A stretch of DNA of 64,000 nucleotides from an uncultured Alistipes sp. (GTDB lineage Bacteria; Bacteroidota; Bacteroidia; Bacteroidales; Rikenellaceae): the NCBI GenBank assembly GCA_947623305.1, contig CANQGQ010000004.1:1-64000 (forward strand). The letters are read 5' to 3'. Under the pieces are notes generated by a model that saw only the letters and a program-made list of their open reading frames with translations, made no database searches and was not told the origin of the DNA. Within the stretch, counting starts at the first letter, position 1; every line of letters begins with the position of its first letter. Of this stretch, positions 41,640-52,212 are shown piece after piece. Made by a program: the position numbers and the translations under genes.

Positions 41640-44069
41640 CTATATCAAAGCCAACTTCAACACGTCGTCGTTGGTCTTCACATAATGGAACGTCAATCCG
41701 TCGATGTACTCGGGCTTGATTTCGGCGATGTCCTTGCGATTTTCCTCCGACAGGATCAATTCGGTGATTCCGGCACGTTTGGCCGCCAGAATCTTCTCCT
41801 TGACCCCTCCGACCGGCATCACGCGACCGCGCAGCGTGGTTTCGCCCGTCATGGCGATCCGCTCGCGCACCTTGCGGCCCGTGTAGGTCGAAACGATGGA
41901 GGTTACCATCGTAATACCGGCCGACGGACCGTCTTTCGGGATGGCGCCCTCGGGCACATGGATATTGATGTCGTTCTTTTCGAACATTTCGGCATCTATT
42001 CCCAGCTCCTTATTATGGGCCATCACCCATTCGTGCGCAATCGTCGCCGACTCTTTCATCACATCGCCCAGATTGCCCGTCAGACTGATGCGTCCTTTGC
42101 CGGGCGTGAGGCACGATTCGATATAAAGAATATCGCCGCCGACCTCCGTCCAGGCCAATCCCGTAACGACACCCGTCATGCCGCCCACTTCGTACTCCTC
42201 CTTCAGGAATTTGGGGACGCCGAGCACCCGTTCGATATCCTGCACGGTAAATTCGGGTACGTATTCTTCGTCGAAAGCGATCTGTTTCGCACGTGAACGG
42301 GCGATCTTCGCCAACGACTTATCCAACGATCGGACACCCGCTTCACGCGTATATCCGGAGATGATCGCCTCGACGACCTCGGGGGTCATGGTCAGCTGTT
42401 CGGGAGCGATGCCGTGGGCTTCGCGCTGTTTGGGCAACAGGTGCTCCAACGCGATGCAGACCTTCTCCTCCATCAAATAACCGGCTATACTGATCATCTC
42501 CATGCGGTCGCGCAACGCCGGAGCGATGTTCGAAACATTGTTGGCCGTAGCGATGAACAGCACCTTCGACAGATCGTATTCCATGTCGATGTAGTTGTCA
42601 TGGAAGGTCGTATTTTGCTCGGGATCGAGCACTTCGAGCAAGGCACTCGACGGATCGCCGTGATTCGACACGGTTACCTTGTCCACCTCATCGAGGATAA
42701 TGACCGGATTCGACGAACCGCACCGTCTGATAGTCTGGATGATCCGCCCCGGCATGGCCCCGATATAGGTGCGACGATGCCCCCGAATCTCCGATTCGTC
42801 GTGGAGCCCGCCCAACGAAATCCGGCCGAACTTGCGGCCCAAAGCCGTAGCGACCGATTTGCCGAGCGACGTCTTGCCGACCCCCGGAGGGCCGTACAGG
42901 CAAAGGATCGGCGATTTGAGATCGCCTTTCAGTTTGATGACGGCCAGATGCTCCAGAATGCGCTCCTTCACCTCTTCCAGTCCGAAATGGTCGTGATCGA
43001 GTTGTTCACGGGCACATTTCAGATCGAGGTTGTCCTGCGTTACCTCGTTCCACGGCAGCTCCAGCAACAGTTGCAGATAAGTCATCTGCACCGAATATTC
43101 GGCAACCGCCGGATTGAGCCGCTCGACCTTCTGCAACTCCTTCTCGAATGTCTCGCCCACCTCTTTCGGCCAGTTCTTCTTGTCCGCGGCCTCGCGCATC
43201 TTTTCGATTTCGGCATCGTCGCCATCGCCCAACTCGTCCTGAATAGTGCGCATCTGCTGTTGCAGATAGTAGTCGCGCTGCTGCTTGTCGATCTCCTGCT
43301 TGACCCGATCCTGAATCTCGCCCTTCAGTTCGGCAAGCTGCTGCACACGGATCAGGATTTCCAACAGTTTCCGCGAACGGGCCAGCAGACCGGGGGCCTC
43401 CAGCAATGTTTGCCGATCTTCGTCGGAAAGTTCCAAATTGGTACAGATGAAATTGATGATGCCGCGTTTCGAGTCGATGTTCTTGATGGCGAAAGCCGCC
43501 TCCTTGGGCATCGACGGCGAAATGTTGATGATACCTAAGGCCACATCGCGGATGGAATCCACCAGCGCTTCGAACTCGATGCTTTTCACATCGGGCATCG
43601 TATCGCGCAGGGCCGTAACACGCGCCTTGAAATAAGGCTCCGTAGCGACGTATTCGCCGATTTCGATCTTCTCCAGGCCGTTCAGAATCACCGTCAGATT
43701 GCCGTTCGGCATCTCCAGAATCTTGATGATGCGTGCCGCCGTGCCGACCTTGTACATGTCATCGGGCGACGGGTCTTCGACCTCGCTTTCGCGTTGAAGC
43801 ACGGCCCCGAGAACGCCTCCTTCGGCGTTGACGGCCCGAACGAGCGAAATGCTTTTATCGCGCCCCACGGTAATCGGCGTGATGGCACCCGGGAAAAGTA
43901 CCGACGAACGCAACGTAAGAATGGGCATCTCTTCCGGCACGTCGATCTCTTCGGTCGTATCGTCATCGCCCGAAATGATCGGGATCACACGATGTTTCCC
44001 GTCGAGCACTTCGGGCAGGTTATGCTCATCGACTACACCGATCTCGATTTTATCTTTTTTCTTATCCAT
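41640..44069 (-). CDS. lon: ATP-dependent protease Lon
   Basis: 809 aa from ATG 44069. LON substrate domain (~30-235), AAA+ module with Walker A GPPGVGKTSLGKSVA and Walker B VIILDEVDKV, then the Ser-Lys protease domain: PKDGPSAGITM (catalytic Ser) and GGVKEKILAAKRAG (catalytic Lys). Degrades misfolded and regulatory proteins in the cytoplasm. Divergent from valS with a shared promoter region. Confidence 0.97.
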   Translation of the reverse strand: MDKKKDKIEIGVVDEHNLPEVLDGKHRVIPIISGDDDTTEEIDVPEEMPILTLRSSVLFPGAITPITVGRDKSISLVRAVNAEGGVLGAVLQRESEVEDPSPDDMYKVGTAARIIKILEMPNGNLTVILNGLEKIEIGEYVATEPYFKARVTALRDTMPDVKSIEFEALVDSIRDVALGIINISPSMPKEAAFAIKNIDSKRGIINFICTNLELSDEDRQTLLEAPGLLARSRKLLEILIRVQQLAELKGEIQDRVKQEIDKQQRDYYLQQQMRTIQDELGDGDDAEIEKMREAADKKNWPKEVGETFEKELQKVERLNPAVAEYSVQMTYLQLLLELPWNEVTQDNLDLKCAREQLDHDHFGLEEVKERILEHLAVIKLKGDLKSPILCLYGPPGVGKTSLGKSVATALGRKFGRISLGGLHDESEIRGHRRTYIGAMPGRIIQTIRRCGSSNPVIILDEVDKVTVSNHGDPSSALLEVLDPEQNTTFHDNYIDMEYDLSKVLFIATANNVSNIAPALRDRMEMISIAGYLMEEKVCIALEHLLPKQREAHGIAPEQLTMTPEVVEAIISGYTREAGVRSLDKSLAKIARSRAKQIAFDEEYVPEFTVQDIERVLGVPKFLKEEYEVGGMTGVVTGLAWTEVGGDILYIESCLTPGKGRISLTGNLGDVMKESATIAHEWVMAHNKELGIDAEMFEKNDINIHVPEGAIPKDGPSAGITMVTSIVSTYTGRKVRERIAMTGETTLRGRVMPVGGVKEKILAAKRAGITELILSEENRKDIAEIKPEYIDGLTFHYVKTNDDVLKLALI

Positions 44070-44098
44070 AGAATAGACTTTCGAAAACAATTTATTTG

Positions 44099-44158
44099 CA
44101 AAGGTAACGATTTTTCAGCTATTTTTATTTCATCTTTGACAGAATGTTAATAACTTTG
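44099..44158. promoter_or_regulatory. Divergent promoters of lon and valS
   Basis: Minus-strand TACCTTTG at 44099-44106 serves lon; plus-strand TAACTTTG at 44151-44158 serves valS. Both match TAnnTTTG and lie about 30 nt from their start codons. Confidence 0.6.
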
Positions 44159-44189
44159 CCGATCGAACGAACAATTCAAACTGTCAGCC

Positions 44190-46817
44190 ATGCAAATCGC
44201 AGACAAATACATTCCCGCACAAATCGAGACAAAATGGTACGACTATTGGGTCAGCCATCGAATTTTTCATTCGGAACCCGATGAACGTCAACCCTATACG
44301 ATCGTCATCCCGCCGCCCAACGTTACCGGCATGCTCCACATGGGGCACATGCTCAACAACACATTGCAGGATGTATTGGTGCGTCGGGCCCGCATGTCGG
44401 GCCGCAATGCCTGCTGGGTGCCGGGCATGGACCACGCGTCGATCGCTACGGAGGCCAAGGTCGTGGCGCTGCTCCACGAAAAGGGCATCGAGAAATCGTC
44501 GCTCACCCGCGAGGAGTTCCTGCGCCACGCATGGGAATGGAAGGAGAAATACGGCGGCGTCATCCTCAAACAGTTGCGCAAGTTGGGCGCATCGTGCGAT
44601 TGGGAACGCACCTGCTTCACGATGGACGACATCCGCACGGAAGGCGTCCTGCGCGTATTCTGCGACCTTTACGAAAAGGGCAAAATCTATCGCGGCGTGC
44701 GGATGGTCAATTGGGATCCGGCCGCCAAAACGGCCCTTTCCGACGAGGAGGTCATCTTCAAGGAGTCGCACGGCAAACTCTACTACCTGCGCTATCGAAT
44801 CGAGGGCACGGAACGGTTCATCATCGTCGCCACGACCCGTCCAGAGACGATTTTAGGCGATACGGCGCTCTGCGTCAACCCCAACGACGAACGGTACAAG
44901 GAGTTGCCCGCCGACGCACGGGTCATCGTGCCGTTGGTCGGCCGGTCGATTCCGGTGATCCGCGACGAATACGTCGATATCGAATTCGGCACGGGCGCAC
45001 TCAAGGTAACCCCCGCCCACGACGTCAACGACTACATGCTGGGCGAAAAATACGGATTGGAGACCATCGACATCTTCAACGACGACGGTACGATCAACGA
45101 CAAGGTGGGCCTGTACGTCGGTATGGATCGGTTCGAGCTGCGCGACCGGATCGAAAAAGACCTCGCCGATGCCCGACTGCTCGAAAAGACCGAAGCCTAC
45201 ACCAACAACGTAGGTTATTCCGAACGCACGGGCGTCGCCATCGAGCCGAAGCTCTCGATGCAATGGTTCCTGTCGATGAAAGAGTTGGCACAGCCCGCTA
45301 CCCGGGCCGTGCTGGAAGACGCGATCCGCTTCGTCCCCGAAAAATACAAGAACACCTACCGTCATTGGATGGAGAACATCAAGGATTGGTGCATTTCGCG
45401 CCAATTGTGGTGGGGACAGCGCATTCCGGCCTACTATCTTCCGAAAGGGGGCTACGTCGTGGCACTGACACCCGAAGAGGCTTTGGAAAAGGCTCGGGCA
45501 AAGAGCGGCGACGCCTCGCTGCAAATCAGCGATTTGCGGCAGGACGACGATGTTTTGGACACTTGGTTCTCGTCGTGGCTGTGGCCCATCTCGGTTTTCG
45601 ACGGCATCCGCCATCCGAACAATCCGGAAATCAACTACTACTACCCTACCGACGACTTGGTTACGGGCCCCGACATCATCTTCTTCTGGGTTTCCCGCAT
45701 GATCATGGCCGGCTACGAATACCGCCACGAAAAACCCTTCGGCAACGTCTATTTCACCGGTATCGTCCGCGACAAAATCGGCCGCAAGATGTCGAAACAG
45801 TTGGGCAACTCGCCCGACCCGCTCGACCTGATCGACAAATACGGGGCCGACGGCGTGCGCATCGCCATGCTGATGTCTTCGTCGGCGGGCAACGATGTGA
45901 TGTTCGACGAAGCCTTGTGCGAACAGGGCCGCAACTTCGGCAACAAAATCTGGAATGCCTATCGGTTGGTCAACGGCTGGACGGTCGATGCGGCTGCCGT
46001 GCCGAGCGAAAACAACCGGCTGGCGGTCGAATGGTTCGAGCAGGCGCTCGGAAAGGCCTTGCGTGAGGTGGACGAAGATTTCAAGTCCTATCGCATCTCG
46101 GAAGCCTGCATGACGATCTACCGGCTTTTCTGGGACGAGTTCAGCGGTCTCTATCTGGAGATGGTGAAACCCGCCTACGGACAATCCATCGACCGGCGGA
46201 CGTTCGAAGCCACCCGCGACTTTTTCGACCGGTTGATGCGCCTGTTGCATCCGTTCATGCCGTTCGTTACCGAGGAAATTTGGCAGGCTCTCGCTCCGCG
46301 CACCGACGGCGAATCCATCTGCGTGGCACCGATGCCGACGGCCGCATCGGAGAACGAACGCATCCTGGCCCGTTTCGAATTGGCCCGCGAGGTAATTTCC
46401 TCTGTCCGGAACATCCGCAATCAGAAAGGATTGGCGCAAAAAGAGGCTCTGACGCTCCGCGTCATCGACGATGCGAACTACCCGTCGGAGTATGCGCCCG
46501 TCATGCAGAAGATGGCGAATCTGACCGCTATCGAAACCGTTACAGAGAAAGACCCGACAGCAGCCGCATTCATCGTGAAAACGACACAGTATTTCGTGCC
46601 GATGTCCGGTAAAATCGACGTGGAAGCCGAACGCAAGAAGCTCACGGACGACCTGACCTATTACGAAGGTTTCCTCGCCAGCGTGCTGAAAAAGCTCTCC
46701 AACGAGCGGTTCGTGCAGTCTGCGCCCGAGAAGGTCGTGGCCAACGAACGGGCGAAGCAGGCCGATGCCGAAGCGAAGATCGCCGCCTTGAAAGAGCAGT
46801 TGGAAGTCCTAAAATAA
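44190..46817 (+). CDS. valS: Valyl-tRNA synthetase
   Basis: 875 aa. HIGH-type motif in [20 protein letters not shown] in [13 protein letters not shown], editing domain between them ([31 protein letters not shown]), anticodon domain, and a carboxy coiled coil (~800-875). Charges tRNA-Val and edits Thr. Full length. Confidence 0.98.
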   Translation: MQIADKYIPAQIETKWYDYWVSHRIFHSEPDERQPYTIVIPPPNVTGMLHMGHMLNNTLQDVLVRRARMSGRNACWVPGMDHASIATEAKVVALLHEKGIEKSSLTREEFLRHAWEWKEKYGGVILKQLRKLGASCDWERTCFTMDDIRTEGVLRVFCDLYEKGKIYRGVRMVNWDPAAKTALSDEEVIFKESHGKLYYLRYRIEGTERFIIVATTRPETILGDTALCVNPNDERYKELPADARVIVPLVGRSIPVIRDEYVDIEFGTGALKVTPAHDVNDYMLGEKYGLETIDIFNDDGTINDKVGLYVGMDRFELRDRIEKDLADARLLEKTEAYTNNVGYSERTGVAIEPKLSMQWFLSMKELAQPATRAVLEDAIRFVPEKYKNTYRHWMENIKDWCISRQLWWGQRIPAYYLPKGGYVVALTPEEALEKARAKSGDASLQISDLRQDDDVLDTWFSSWLWPISVFDGIRHPNNPEINYYYPTDDLVTGPDIIFFWVSRMIMAGYEYRHEKPFGNVYFTGIVRDKIGRKMSKQLGNSPDPLDLIDKYGADGVRIAMLMSSSAGNDVMFDEALCEQGRNFGNKIWNAYRLVNGWTVDAAAVPSENNRLAVEWFEQALGKALREVDEDFKSYRISEACMTIYRLFWDEFSGLYLEMVKPAYGQSIDRRTFEATRDFFDRLMRLLHPFMPFVTEEIWQALAPRTDGESICVAPMPTAASENERILARFELAREVISSVRNIRNQKGLAQKEALTLRVIDDANYPSEYAPVMQKMANLTAIETVTEKDPTAAAFIVKTTQYFVPMSGKIDVEAERKKLTDDLTYYEGFLASVLKKLSNERFVQSAPEKVVANERAKQADAEAKIAALKEQLEVLK

Positions 46818-46826
46818 CGCGCGATC

Positions 46827-47291
46827 GTGCCCGCAATCACCATCTATACCGACGGTTCGGCGCTCGGAAATCCGGGCCCGGGCGGCTACGGAATCGTATT
46901 GCTTTCGGGGCCGTTCCGCAAAGAGCTGTCGCAGGGATACAAGCTGACCACCAACAACCGGATGGAGTTGTTGGCGGTTTGCGTCGCCCTCGAAGCCCTG
47001 CGGTTCGAAGGGTCGGACGTAACGATCTATTCCGATTCGAAATACGTGGTCGATGCGGTCTCGAAAGGTTGGGTATTCGGCTGGGAGAAAAAGAAATACG
47101 CGAACCGGAAGAATCCCGATCTATGGAAACGGTTCCTGCGGAGTTATCGACGTCATCATGTTCGGTTCATCTGGGTCAAAGGCCACGCCGCAACAGTGGA
47201 AAACAATCATTGCGACAAATTGGCCGCTGCGGCTGCGAACGATTCGCTCCACCTGATCGAAGACAAAGGGTACTGCCCCGCAAACGAATAA
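46827..47291 (+). CDS. rnhA: Ribonuclease HI
   Basis: 154 aa from a GTG start; no ATG fits the family start ITIYTDGSALGNPGPGGYG. The four acidic residues are present: Asp in YTDGS, Glu in NNRMELLAV, Asp in YSDSKYVVDAV, Asp in NNHCDKLA. Cleaves RNA in RNA/DNA hybrids. It is 9 bp after valS and converges on the gtrA-like gene. Confidence 0.94.
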   Translation: MPAITIYTDGSALGNPGPGGYGIVLLSGPFRKELSQGYKLTTNNRMELLAVCVALEALRFEGSDVTIYSDSKYVVDAVSKGWVFGWEKKKYANRKNPDLWKRFLRSYRRHHVRFIWVKGHAATVENNHCDKLAAAAANDSLHLIEDKGYCPANE

Positions 47292-47386
47292 ACGAGGCGA
47301 CAAGCACATCGGAAACGCATCGAAACGCATCTTCCCCTTCATTATCCATCAAGACGTCCGGTCGCATCCGACTGTGCACGGGTGAA

Positions 47387-47878
47387 TCATTCCGCCTTCG
47401 CCTGCCGGAAAGAGAAATACTTGGCGATCAAATAACTGTACACCGTAACGACCCCGGTCGTCAGCACTTTCGACGGGGTCGGCCAAAGGCCGCAGACCTC
47501 GACGAAGAATTTCAATCCGACATAGGTCAGAGCGGCGGACCCGGCTACCGAAAGCAGATAGCGAATCAACTGCGTATGCGTCTGCAAGGGCGAAAATCGA
47601 AAAACGACCTTGCGATTCAACCAAAATCCGACGAAAAAGGTGATCGGAAAGACCAGTCCCAACGCAGCGATATGCGGCGACAACACAACGAATCCGCAAT
47701 CAATATACCGATGCGCGATCACTCCGTTATAGACCAGCGCATACAAGAGCGGATCCAGCAACAGATAGTTCACACACCCGCAAACGGCATAACGAAAAGT
47801 CTGACGCGGAAGCAACGATCGAACCGGCTGCACATACAGCCGGTCGATCGAAACGATTATCGCCTCGGCGAGCCGCAT
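47387..47878 (-). CDS. GtrA-family membrane protein
   Basis: 163 aa, four membrane helices. RYAVCGCVNYLLLDPLLYAL and FFVGFWLNRKVVFRF are GtrA signatures. GtrA proteins are thought to flip undecaprenyl-linked sugars. ATG 47878 shares one base with the stop of the upstream SPOR gene. Confidence 0.9.
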   Translation of the reverse strand: MRLAEAIIVSIDRLYVQPVRSLLPRQTFRYAVCGCVNYLLLDPLLYALVYNGVIAHRYIDCGFVVLSPHIAALGLVFPITFFVGFWLNRKVVFRFSPLQTHTQLIRYLLSVAGSAALTYVGLKFFVEVCGLWPTPSKVLTTGVVTVYSYLIAKYFSFRQAKAE

Positions 47879-48732
47879 CAACGGGCCGAATGCACCCAAA
47901 TATCGGGGAACACGCCTCGATGCCGACGGACGAAGTTCCGTGCCGTCTCCTCGTCCTCCGAATCGAAGCAGGTTACCATATACCGGCCGCCCAACCGATA
48001 GATCGGAAACTCCCAATCGGGCTGTTGGCCGGCAAAGTATTTTCGGGCATTTTCGGCATTTTCCGGCGTATTGAACACCCCCATTACCACATAATGATGT
48101 CCCGAAGCAGGGATCGTTGGTTCGGTCGATTGTTGAATCGGCACGACCGCTGGCGAAGCAACTGCCGTCGAATCCGCAACCGGATTCACCGTAGACTCCG
48201 TTACGGTCTGCTCGGCGACCACCGTCTCTTCAACGTGCTGTTTTCGGAAACAACCGTTCTTTATCAGGAAGAAACCGGCAACAAGCGCCACGACGAGAAT
48301 GGCCGCCATACCGAGCAACATCGCCCAATCGAAACCGCTCGACCGATGCACCCGCATCGGCGCACGTCCCTGCGGATTCAATCGGCGTTCGAATTCCGAG
48401 GTCGGTGCAAAATTCTTGAACGTCAACGTTCCGACCCCTGCGATCGTCAAGGTTTCTTCTTTCCGCGTCTGTTCCAGCCAACGGTCATAGACCGAACGGG
48501 CCGTAGCCGTATCGCATGATGCTGCTCGTGCAATCATGTCCGGCAAGGATTCGCCCCGCTCCTGCGAGGTGAAGTCCACGCGCCGATAGGGCGGCTGAAT
48601 CCACCGCTTCGAAATTTGTTCGGCTCCATGAAATACCACGAACAAGGAACCCACATTCGGCAGGAAAACATCCCCGCCACCGGCCAAACGGTTGGCGATC
48701 AACCGGGCCACTTGTTCCACCATCTGACTCAT
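47878..48732 (-). CDS. SPOR-domain membrane protein with HU-like N-terminus
   Basis: 284 aa. The amino half (~1-105: VARLIANRLAGGGDVFLPNV, then TLTIAGVGTLTFKNF) resembles the HU-CCDC81 bacterial domain. A basic stretch and one membrane helix (~135-155) follow, then a Thr/Ser/Val linker and a SPOR domain (~208-284: HYVVMGVFNTPENAENARKY), which binds peptidoglycan stripped at the septum. So a cytoplasmic, possibly DNA- or protein-binding part is tied to a periplasmic septal sensor. Likely a division-site protein. Confidence 0.8.
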   Translation of the reverse strand: MSQMVEQVARLIANRLAGGGDVFLPNVGSLFVVFHGAEQISKRWIQPPYRRVDFTSQERGESLPDMIARAASCDTATARSVYDRWLEQTRKEETLTIAGVGTLTFKNFAPTSEFERRLNPQGRAPMRVHRSSGFDWAMLLGMAAILVVALVAGFFLIKNGCFRKQHVEETVVAEQTVTESTVNPVADSTAVASPAVVPIQQSTEPTIPASGHHYVVMGVFNTPENAENARKYFAGQQPDWEFPIYRLGGRYMVTCFDSEDEETARNFVRRHRGVFPDIWVHSAR

Positions 48733-48768
48733 CTTATCCTCCTATTAAAAAGTCTCTTCATCAAAGTC

Positions 48769-49614
48769 CTACACGGTCTTTCCCGATCGAACGCCGACCG
48801 GACGTCTGCATGCCCGTACGATCATCCATACGCCCAACACCACGAACGGAATACTCAACCATTGTCCCATATCCAATGTCCAACCCACCTCGAACGCCTC
48901 CTGTTCCGTCTTGATGAATTCGAGGAAAAAGCGGGTGAGGAATACGCCGATCAACCCTACGCCGAACAGCATCCCCGGACGGCGACGGCCCATGTCTTTC
49001 GCATAGTACAGCCAGCAGAGCACCCCGAAAGTCAACAAATAGCACAACGCCTCGTAAATCTGCGTCGGATGCACTGCCGCCGGAGCGAACTCGTTGACCC
49101 ACTTGTACGAATGCGGGAACTCGAATCCCCACGGCAAAGCGGTCGCCGTACCGAAAATTTCGGAATTGAACAGATTGCCCAACCGCACGAGCGCACCGCC
49201 GATACCGACCGGTATCATGATGCGATCCAACGACCAGACATAGGGCAGCTTGTTCTTGCGCGAAAAGAGCCACAGGCCGATCAACAGGCCGATCGCCGCG
49301 CCATGACTGGCCAGCCCGCCGTCGCGAAAGCCCGTGATGATGGTCCACGGCTTGCTCAAATACTCCACCGGATCGTAAAAGAGGCAATGGCCCAACCGTG
49401 CGCCGATAATCGTGGCCAAAGTTCCATAGACGAAAACCGAATCCGCGACCGACGACGGCAGACCCTCGCGTTTGCAGAACTTACCGAAAAACCACGCACC
49501 GATCAGAATCGCCAACGCCCACATCAAGCCGTAATACCGGATGTCGAGCGAGCCGATGGAGATGAAAACCGGATCGAAATTCCAAACGACGGATAAATAA
49601 GCAGGTGTCATCAT
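48769..49614 (-). CDS. lgt: Prolipoprotein diacylglyceryl transferase
   Basis: 281 aa, seven membrane helices. RDGGLASHGAAIGLLIGL and AAVHPTQIYEALCYLL are Lgt signatures, with Arg in GGALVRLGNLFNSE. It adds diacylglycerol to the lipobox cysteine, the first step for the many lipoproteins in this window. Overlaps the histidine kinase stop by 4 nt. Confidence 0.95.
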   Translation of the reverse strand: MMTPAYLSVVWNFDPVFISIGSLDIRYYGLMWALAILIGAWFFGKFCKREGLPSSVADSVFVYGTLATIIGARLGHCLFYDPVEYLSKPWTIITGFRDGGLASHGAAIGLLIGLWLFSRKNKLPYVWSLDRIMIPVGIGGALVRLGNLFNSEIFGTATALPWGFEFPHSYKWVNEFAPAAVHPTQIYEALCYLLTFGVLCWLYYAKDMGRRRPGMLFGVGLIGVFLTRFFLEFIKTEQEAFEVGWTLDMGQWLSIPFVVLGVWMIVRACRRPVGVRSGKTV

Positions 49615-50678
49615 TTATTAATGTCTTGAATTTCCACTTTTTTGAGCGTAAACGAGAAAGTGCTGCCCTGGCCCGCTTCGCTGCGCACCGAGATGCGTTC
49701 GCCATGCGCTTCGATGATGTGCTTCACGATGGCCAGACCGAGCCCCGTGCCGCCCTGCTCGCGCGAACGCCCTTTGTCCGTGCGGTAGAAGCGTTCGAAT
49801 ACGCGGGGCAAATCCTCCTTGCCGATGCCCTGCCCGTTATCCTCGACCTCGACCAGAATTTTGTCGAGCATGTCGCGGAACCGGATGCGGGTCGCACCGC
49901 CCTCCTTGCCGTAACGGATCGAATTGATAATCAGATTGACCAACACCTGCCCGATATAATGTTTGTCGGCCTGCACCCAAAAGACCGAAGGCAAATTGTC
50001 GGCCCCCTTCACCGAAATCGTGATGTGTTTCCGGTCGGCCTCCATTTCGGCTTGCTCGGCGATCTCCTTGGTCAAGGCCACGATGTCGAATTTTTCCAAA
50101 TCGAGCTTGTTCATGTTGCTCTCCAACTTGGAAATCGTATCCAAATCGTTGACGATATTGATCAACCGGTCGATGCTCTTTTCGGCCCGCTCGAGGTACT
50201 TCCGATTGATGAGTTCGTCCTCCAAACCGCCGTCCAGCAGCGTGGATATGTACCCCTGGATGTTGAAAATCGGGGTTTTGAGTTCATGAGCCACGTTGCC
50301 CAGATACTGTTTGCGGAAATGTTCGTTCTCTTTCAGTCGGGCGATCTCTTTGTCGTTGGTATCGGCCCACGCCGTGAGTTCTTCGCCGATGTTCTCGACC
50401 CGTTTGTCGCGCAATTCCGAGAAAATCTCGCGCGTATGCACATCGCGCGAAAGCACGATCGAATAGATGGGCTTCAGCTTGTAAGCCACATACTTGCGGA
50501 TGATGAAAAGCGACACGAGCGTTACGACGGCGAACGTGCCCAGCAGCATTCCGACGATGACGATCCCGCGCAGCTGCACACCGTTGGCATGTAGCCCGAA
50601 CAACACGCCGCCGACGATCAACGTCGCCAGCAGACCGATCCAGCACGATGCGCCCTCTTTGGTTTTGATGGTTATCAT
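49611..50678 (-). CDS. Sensor histidine kinase without adjacent regulator
   Basis: 355 aa from ATG 50678. Two membrane helices (~12-30 and ~38-62) with almost no periplasmic loop, then HisKA with the phosphate-accepting His131 (NVAHELKTPIFNIQGY), and the ATPase domain (NLIINSIRYG, VEDNGQGIGKEDLPRVFERF, GGTGLGLAIVKHI). PhoR-like. No response regulator gene is next to it; ribE lies upstream and lgt downstream, each overlapping by 4 nt. Confidence 0.92.
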   Translation of the reverse strand: MITIKTKEGASCWIGLLATLIVGGVLFGLHANGVQLRGIVIVGMLLGTFAVVTLVSLFIIRKYVAYKLKPIYSIVLSRDVHTREIFSELRDKRVENIGEELTAWADTNDKEIARLKENEHFRKQYLGNVAHELKTPIFNIQGYISTLLDGGLEDELINRKYLERAEKSIDRLINIVNDLDTISKLESNMNKLDLEKFDIVALTKEIAEQAEMEADRKHITISVKGADNLPSVFWVQADKHYIGQVLVNLIINSIRYGKEGGATRIRFRDMLDKILVEVEDNGQGIGKEDLPRVFERFYRTDKGRSREQGGTGLGLAIVKHIIEAHGERISVRSEAGQGSTFSFTLKKVEIQDINK

Positions 50679-51274
50679 GATTGCTTGTAGTTTTGCATCA
50701 GACGAGCGATGTATTTGCCAACGATGTCGAATTCCAGATTGACGACCGTTCCGGGTTCGATGCAGCAGAAATTGGTATGTTCGAACGTGTAGGGGATGAT
50801 GGCGACGCGGAACGATGCGGGTCGCGAATCGCACACCGTCAGGCTGACGCCGTTGACCGCAACCGAACCCTTTTCGACCGTGCACAGGCCGCCGCCCTGC
50901 GGTTCGTATTCGAACGTGAAATACCAACTGCCGCCGGCCTCCTCCTTGGCCGTGCAACGGGCCGTTTGATCGACGTGGCCCTGCACGATATGGCCGTCGA
51001 GCAGAGCGTCGGGCTTCATCGAGCGTTCCAGATTGACCCGATCGCCCACCTGCAACAGCCCGAGGTTGCTCCGGTCGAGGGTCTCTTTCATGGCCGTAAC
51101 GGTGTAGGTGTCGTCCGCACGCTCGACGACGGTCAGGCACACGCCGTTGTGGGCCACGCTCTGATCTATTTTCAGTTCGCGGGCAAAGGGCGCCCGAATC
51201 GTAAAATCCTTATTCTGACGGTCGGAGCGGATAGCGACCACTTCGCCCATACCTTCGACTATTCCGGAAAACAT
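50675..51274 (-). CDS. ribE: Riboflavin synthase alpha chain
   Basis: 199 aa with two lumazine-binding repeats: MFSGIVEGMGEV and VAHNGVCLTVVE (first), DGHIVQGHVDQTARC and VAVNGVSLTVCD (second). Two 6,7-dimethyl-8-ribityllumazine molecules dismutate to riboflavin. A source of FMN/FAD for the flavoproteins of the window. Confidence 0.96.
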   Translation of the reverse strand: MFSGIVEGMGEVVAIRSDRQNKDFTIRAPFARELKIDQSVAHNGVCLTVVERADDTYTVTAMKETLDRSNLGLLQVGDRVNLERSMKPDALLDGHIVQGHVDQTARCTAKEEAGGSWYFTFEYEPQGGGLCTVEKGSVAVNGVSLTVCDSRPASFRVAIIPYTFEHTNFCCIEPGTVVNLEFDIVGKYIARLMQNYKQS

Positions 51275-51278
51275 CGCA

Positions 51279-51905
51279 TCAATCGTTTGTTATCAGCTTA
51301 ACCATTACTTTATATGCTTTCTGCACGCTGCTCTTATCCAGCAGCAGATCGTCATAATGTTCGCGGTCGCCCGCCACGAGCCGGAAGCAGCTTTCGTCTT
51401 CGGCCGAACGGACGATACGCAAAGTTACGATTTTTTTGCTAACAATCACATACTCACCCCCGAGAATTATCGCATCGGGCTCGACGGCCCGCAGCAGGAC
51501 GATCGTACCGGCCGGAATGACCCTGCCCATGGCCTGCCCGTTGTAACACATGGCGAAATCGCAGCCGCCGACCATCGGCAGAAACAGATAATCGTCCGGT
51601 TTCAGTTCGGAAATCCGGACGATGTCTTTTTCGGAATCGGCCTTGTAGTAAGGAATAGGCCGGTGTTTGTCGAGTTCGACGAACATGTGTCCTTCGCCCG
51701 TGAGCAGCCAAAGTTTGTCGATCTGGGGAAACTTGGCGACTACGTGGTCGGCCACATCGAGCGAGATGCCGTTGTGGCCGCGTTTGATCTGGTAGAGATT
51801 TTCGCCACGCGCGAGACCGATATAACGAGCAAAATAGTTGGTCGACATATTCGCCCACCGAATCACCGCCTCCATACGCTCCCAATTATTCAGCTTTTTT
51901 TTCAT
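51279..51905 (-). CDS. S24/LexA-like phage-type repressor
   Basis: 208 aa. An amino-terminal helix-turn-helix (~1-70: RWANMSTNYFARYIGLARGE, then NLYQIKRGHNGISLDVADHV) and a carboxy S24-like fold (~85-200: GCDFAMCYNGQAMGRVIPAG). The Ser position of the S24 dyad (usually GDSM) is replaced by NGQAM here, so autocleavage is doubtful. It lies 42 bp upstream of, and divergent from, tRNA-Arg. Could be core Bacteroidetes regulator or prophage-derived. Confidence 0.8.
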   Translation of the reverse strand: MKKKLNNWERMEAVIRWANMSTNYFARYIGLARGENLYQIKRGHNGISLDVADHVVAKFPQIDKLWLLTGEGHMFVELDKHRPIPYYKADSEKDIVRISELKPDDYLFLPMVGGCDFAMCYNGQAMGRVIPAGTIVLLRAVEPDAIILGGEYVIVSKKIVTLRIVRSAEDESCFRLVAGDREHYDDLLLDKSSVQKAYKVMVKLITND

Positions 51906-51947
51906 TTTCTTGTTTCAATAAAAAATTTTTCGCATCTTTGCGCATCC

Positions 51948-52019
51948 GGTCCCGTAGTTCAATGGATAGAATACAAGATTCCGGTTCTTACGATATGGGT
52001 TCGATTCCCGTCGGGACTA
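51948..52019 (+). tRNA. trnR: tRNA-Arg (anticodon CCG)
   Basis: 72 nt. The acceptor arms GGTCCCG and CGGGACT pair with a terminal G-U, the D arm is GTTCAATGGATAGAA, the anticodon loop TTCCGGT holds CCG, and the T arm GGTTCGATTCCC is standard. CCA is not encoded. A promoter-like TTG/CATCTTTG lies upstream (51911-51941). Confidence 0.93.
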
Positions 52020-52025
52020 CTTCAG

Positions 52026-52061
52026 ACACAGGCGCATAAGTTCGATGCGCCTGTGTTTTTT
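52026..52061 (+). terminator. Terminator of tRNA-Arg
   Basis: ACACAGGCGCAT (52026-52037) and ATGCGCCTGTGT (52045-52056) make a 12-bp perfect stem with a 7-nt loop and a T run. Confidence 0.85.
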
Positions 52062-52212
52062 TCTGTCGGTCAGGCCCGCATCGTCCGCAAGTCCGTCGCA
52101 ACGACACAATACAACAAAAATAGCAACAATTTTCGTTTTATCCATACGAAAAAAAGGAAAATCCTTGTTCCGAACAGTCAAAAAAACGAAGGGTTTTATT
52201 AAGGGACGACAC

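Noticed and set aside
44531..46439. Long frames in and against valS
   Set aside because: Out-of-frame and antisense readings of a complete synthetase; Arg/Gly-rich.
51279..51905. Active prophage lysogeny region
   Set aside because: Only a repressor-like gene is present; no other phage genes nearby and the serine of the S24 site is not evident.
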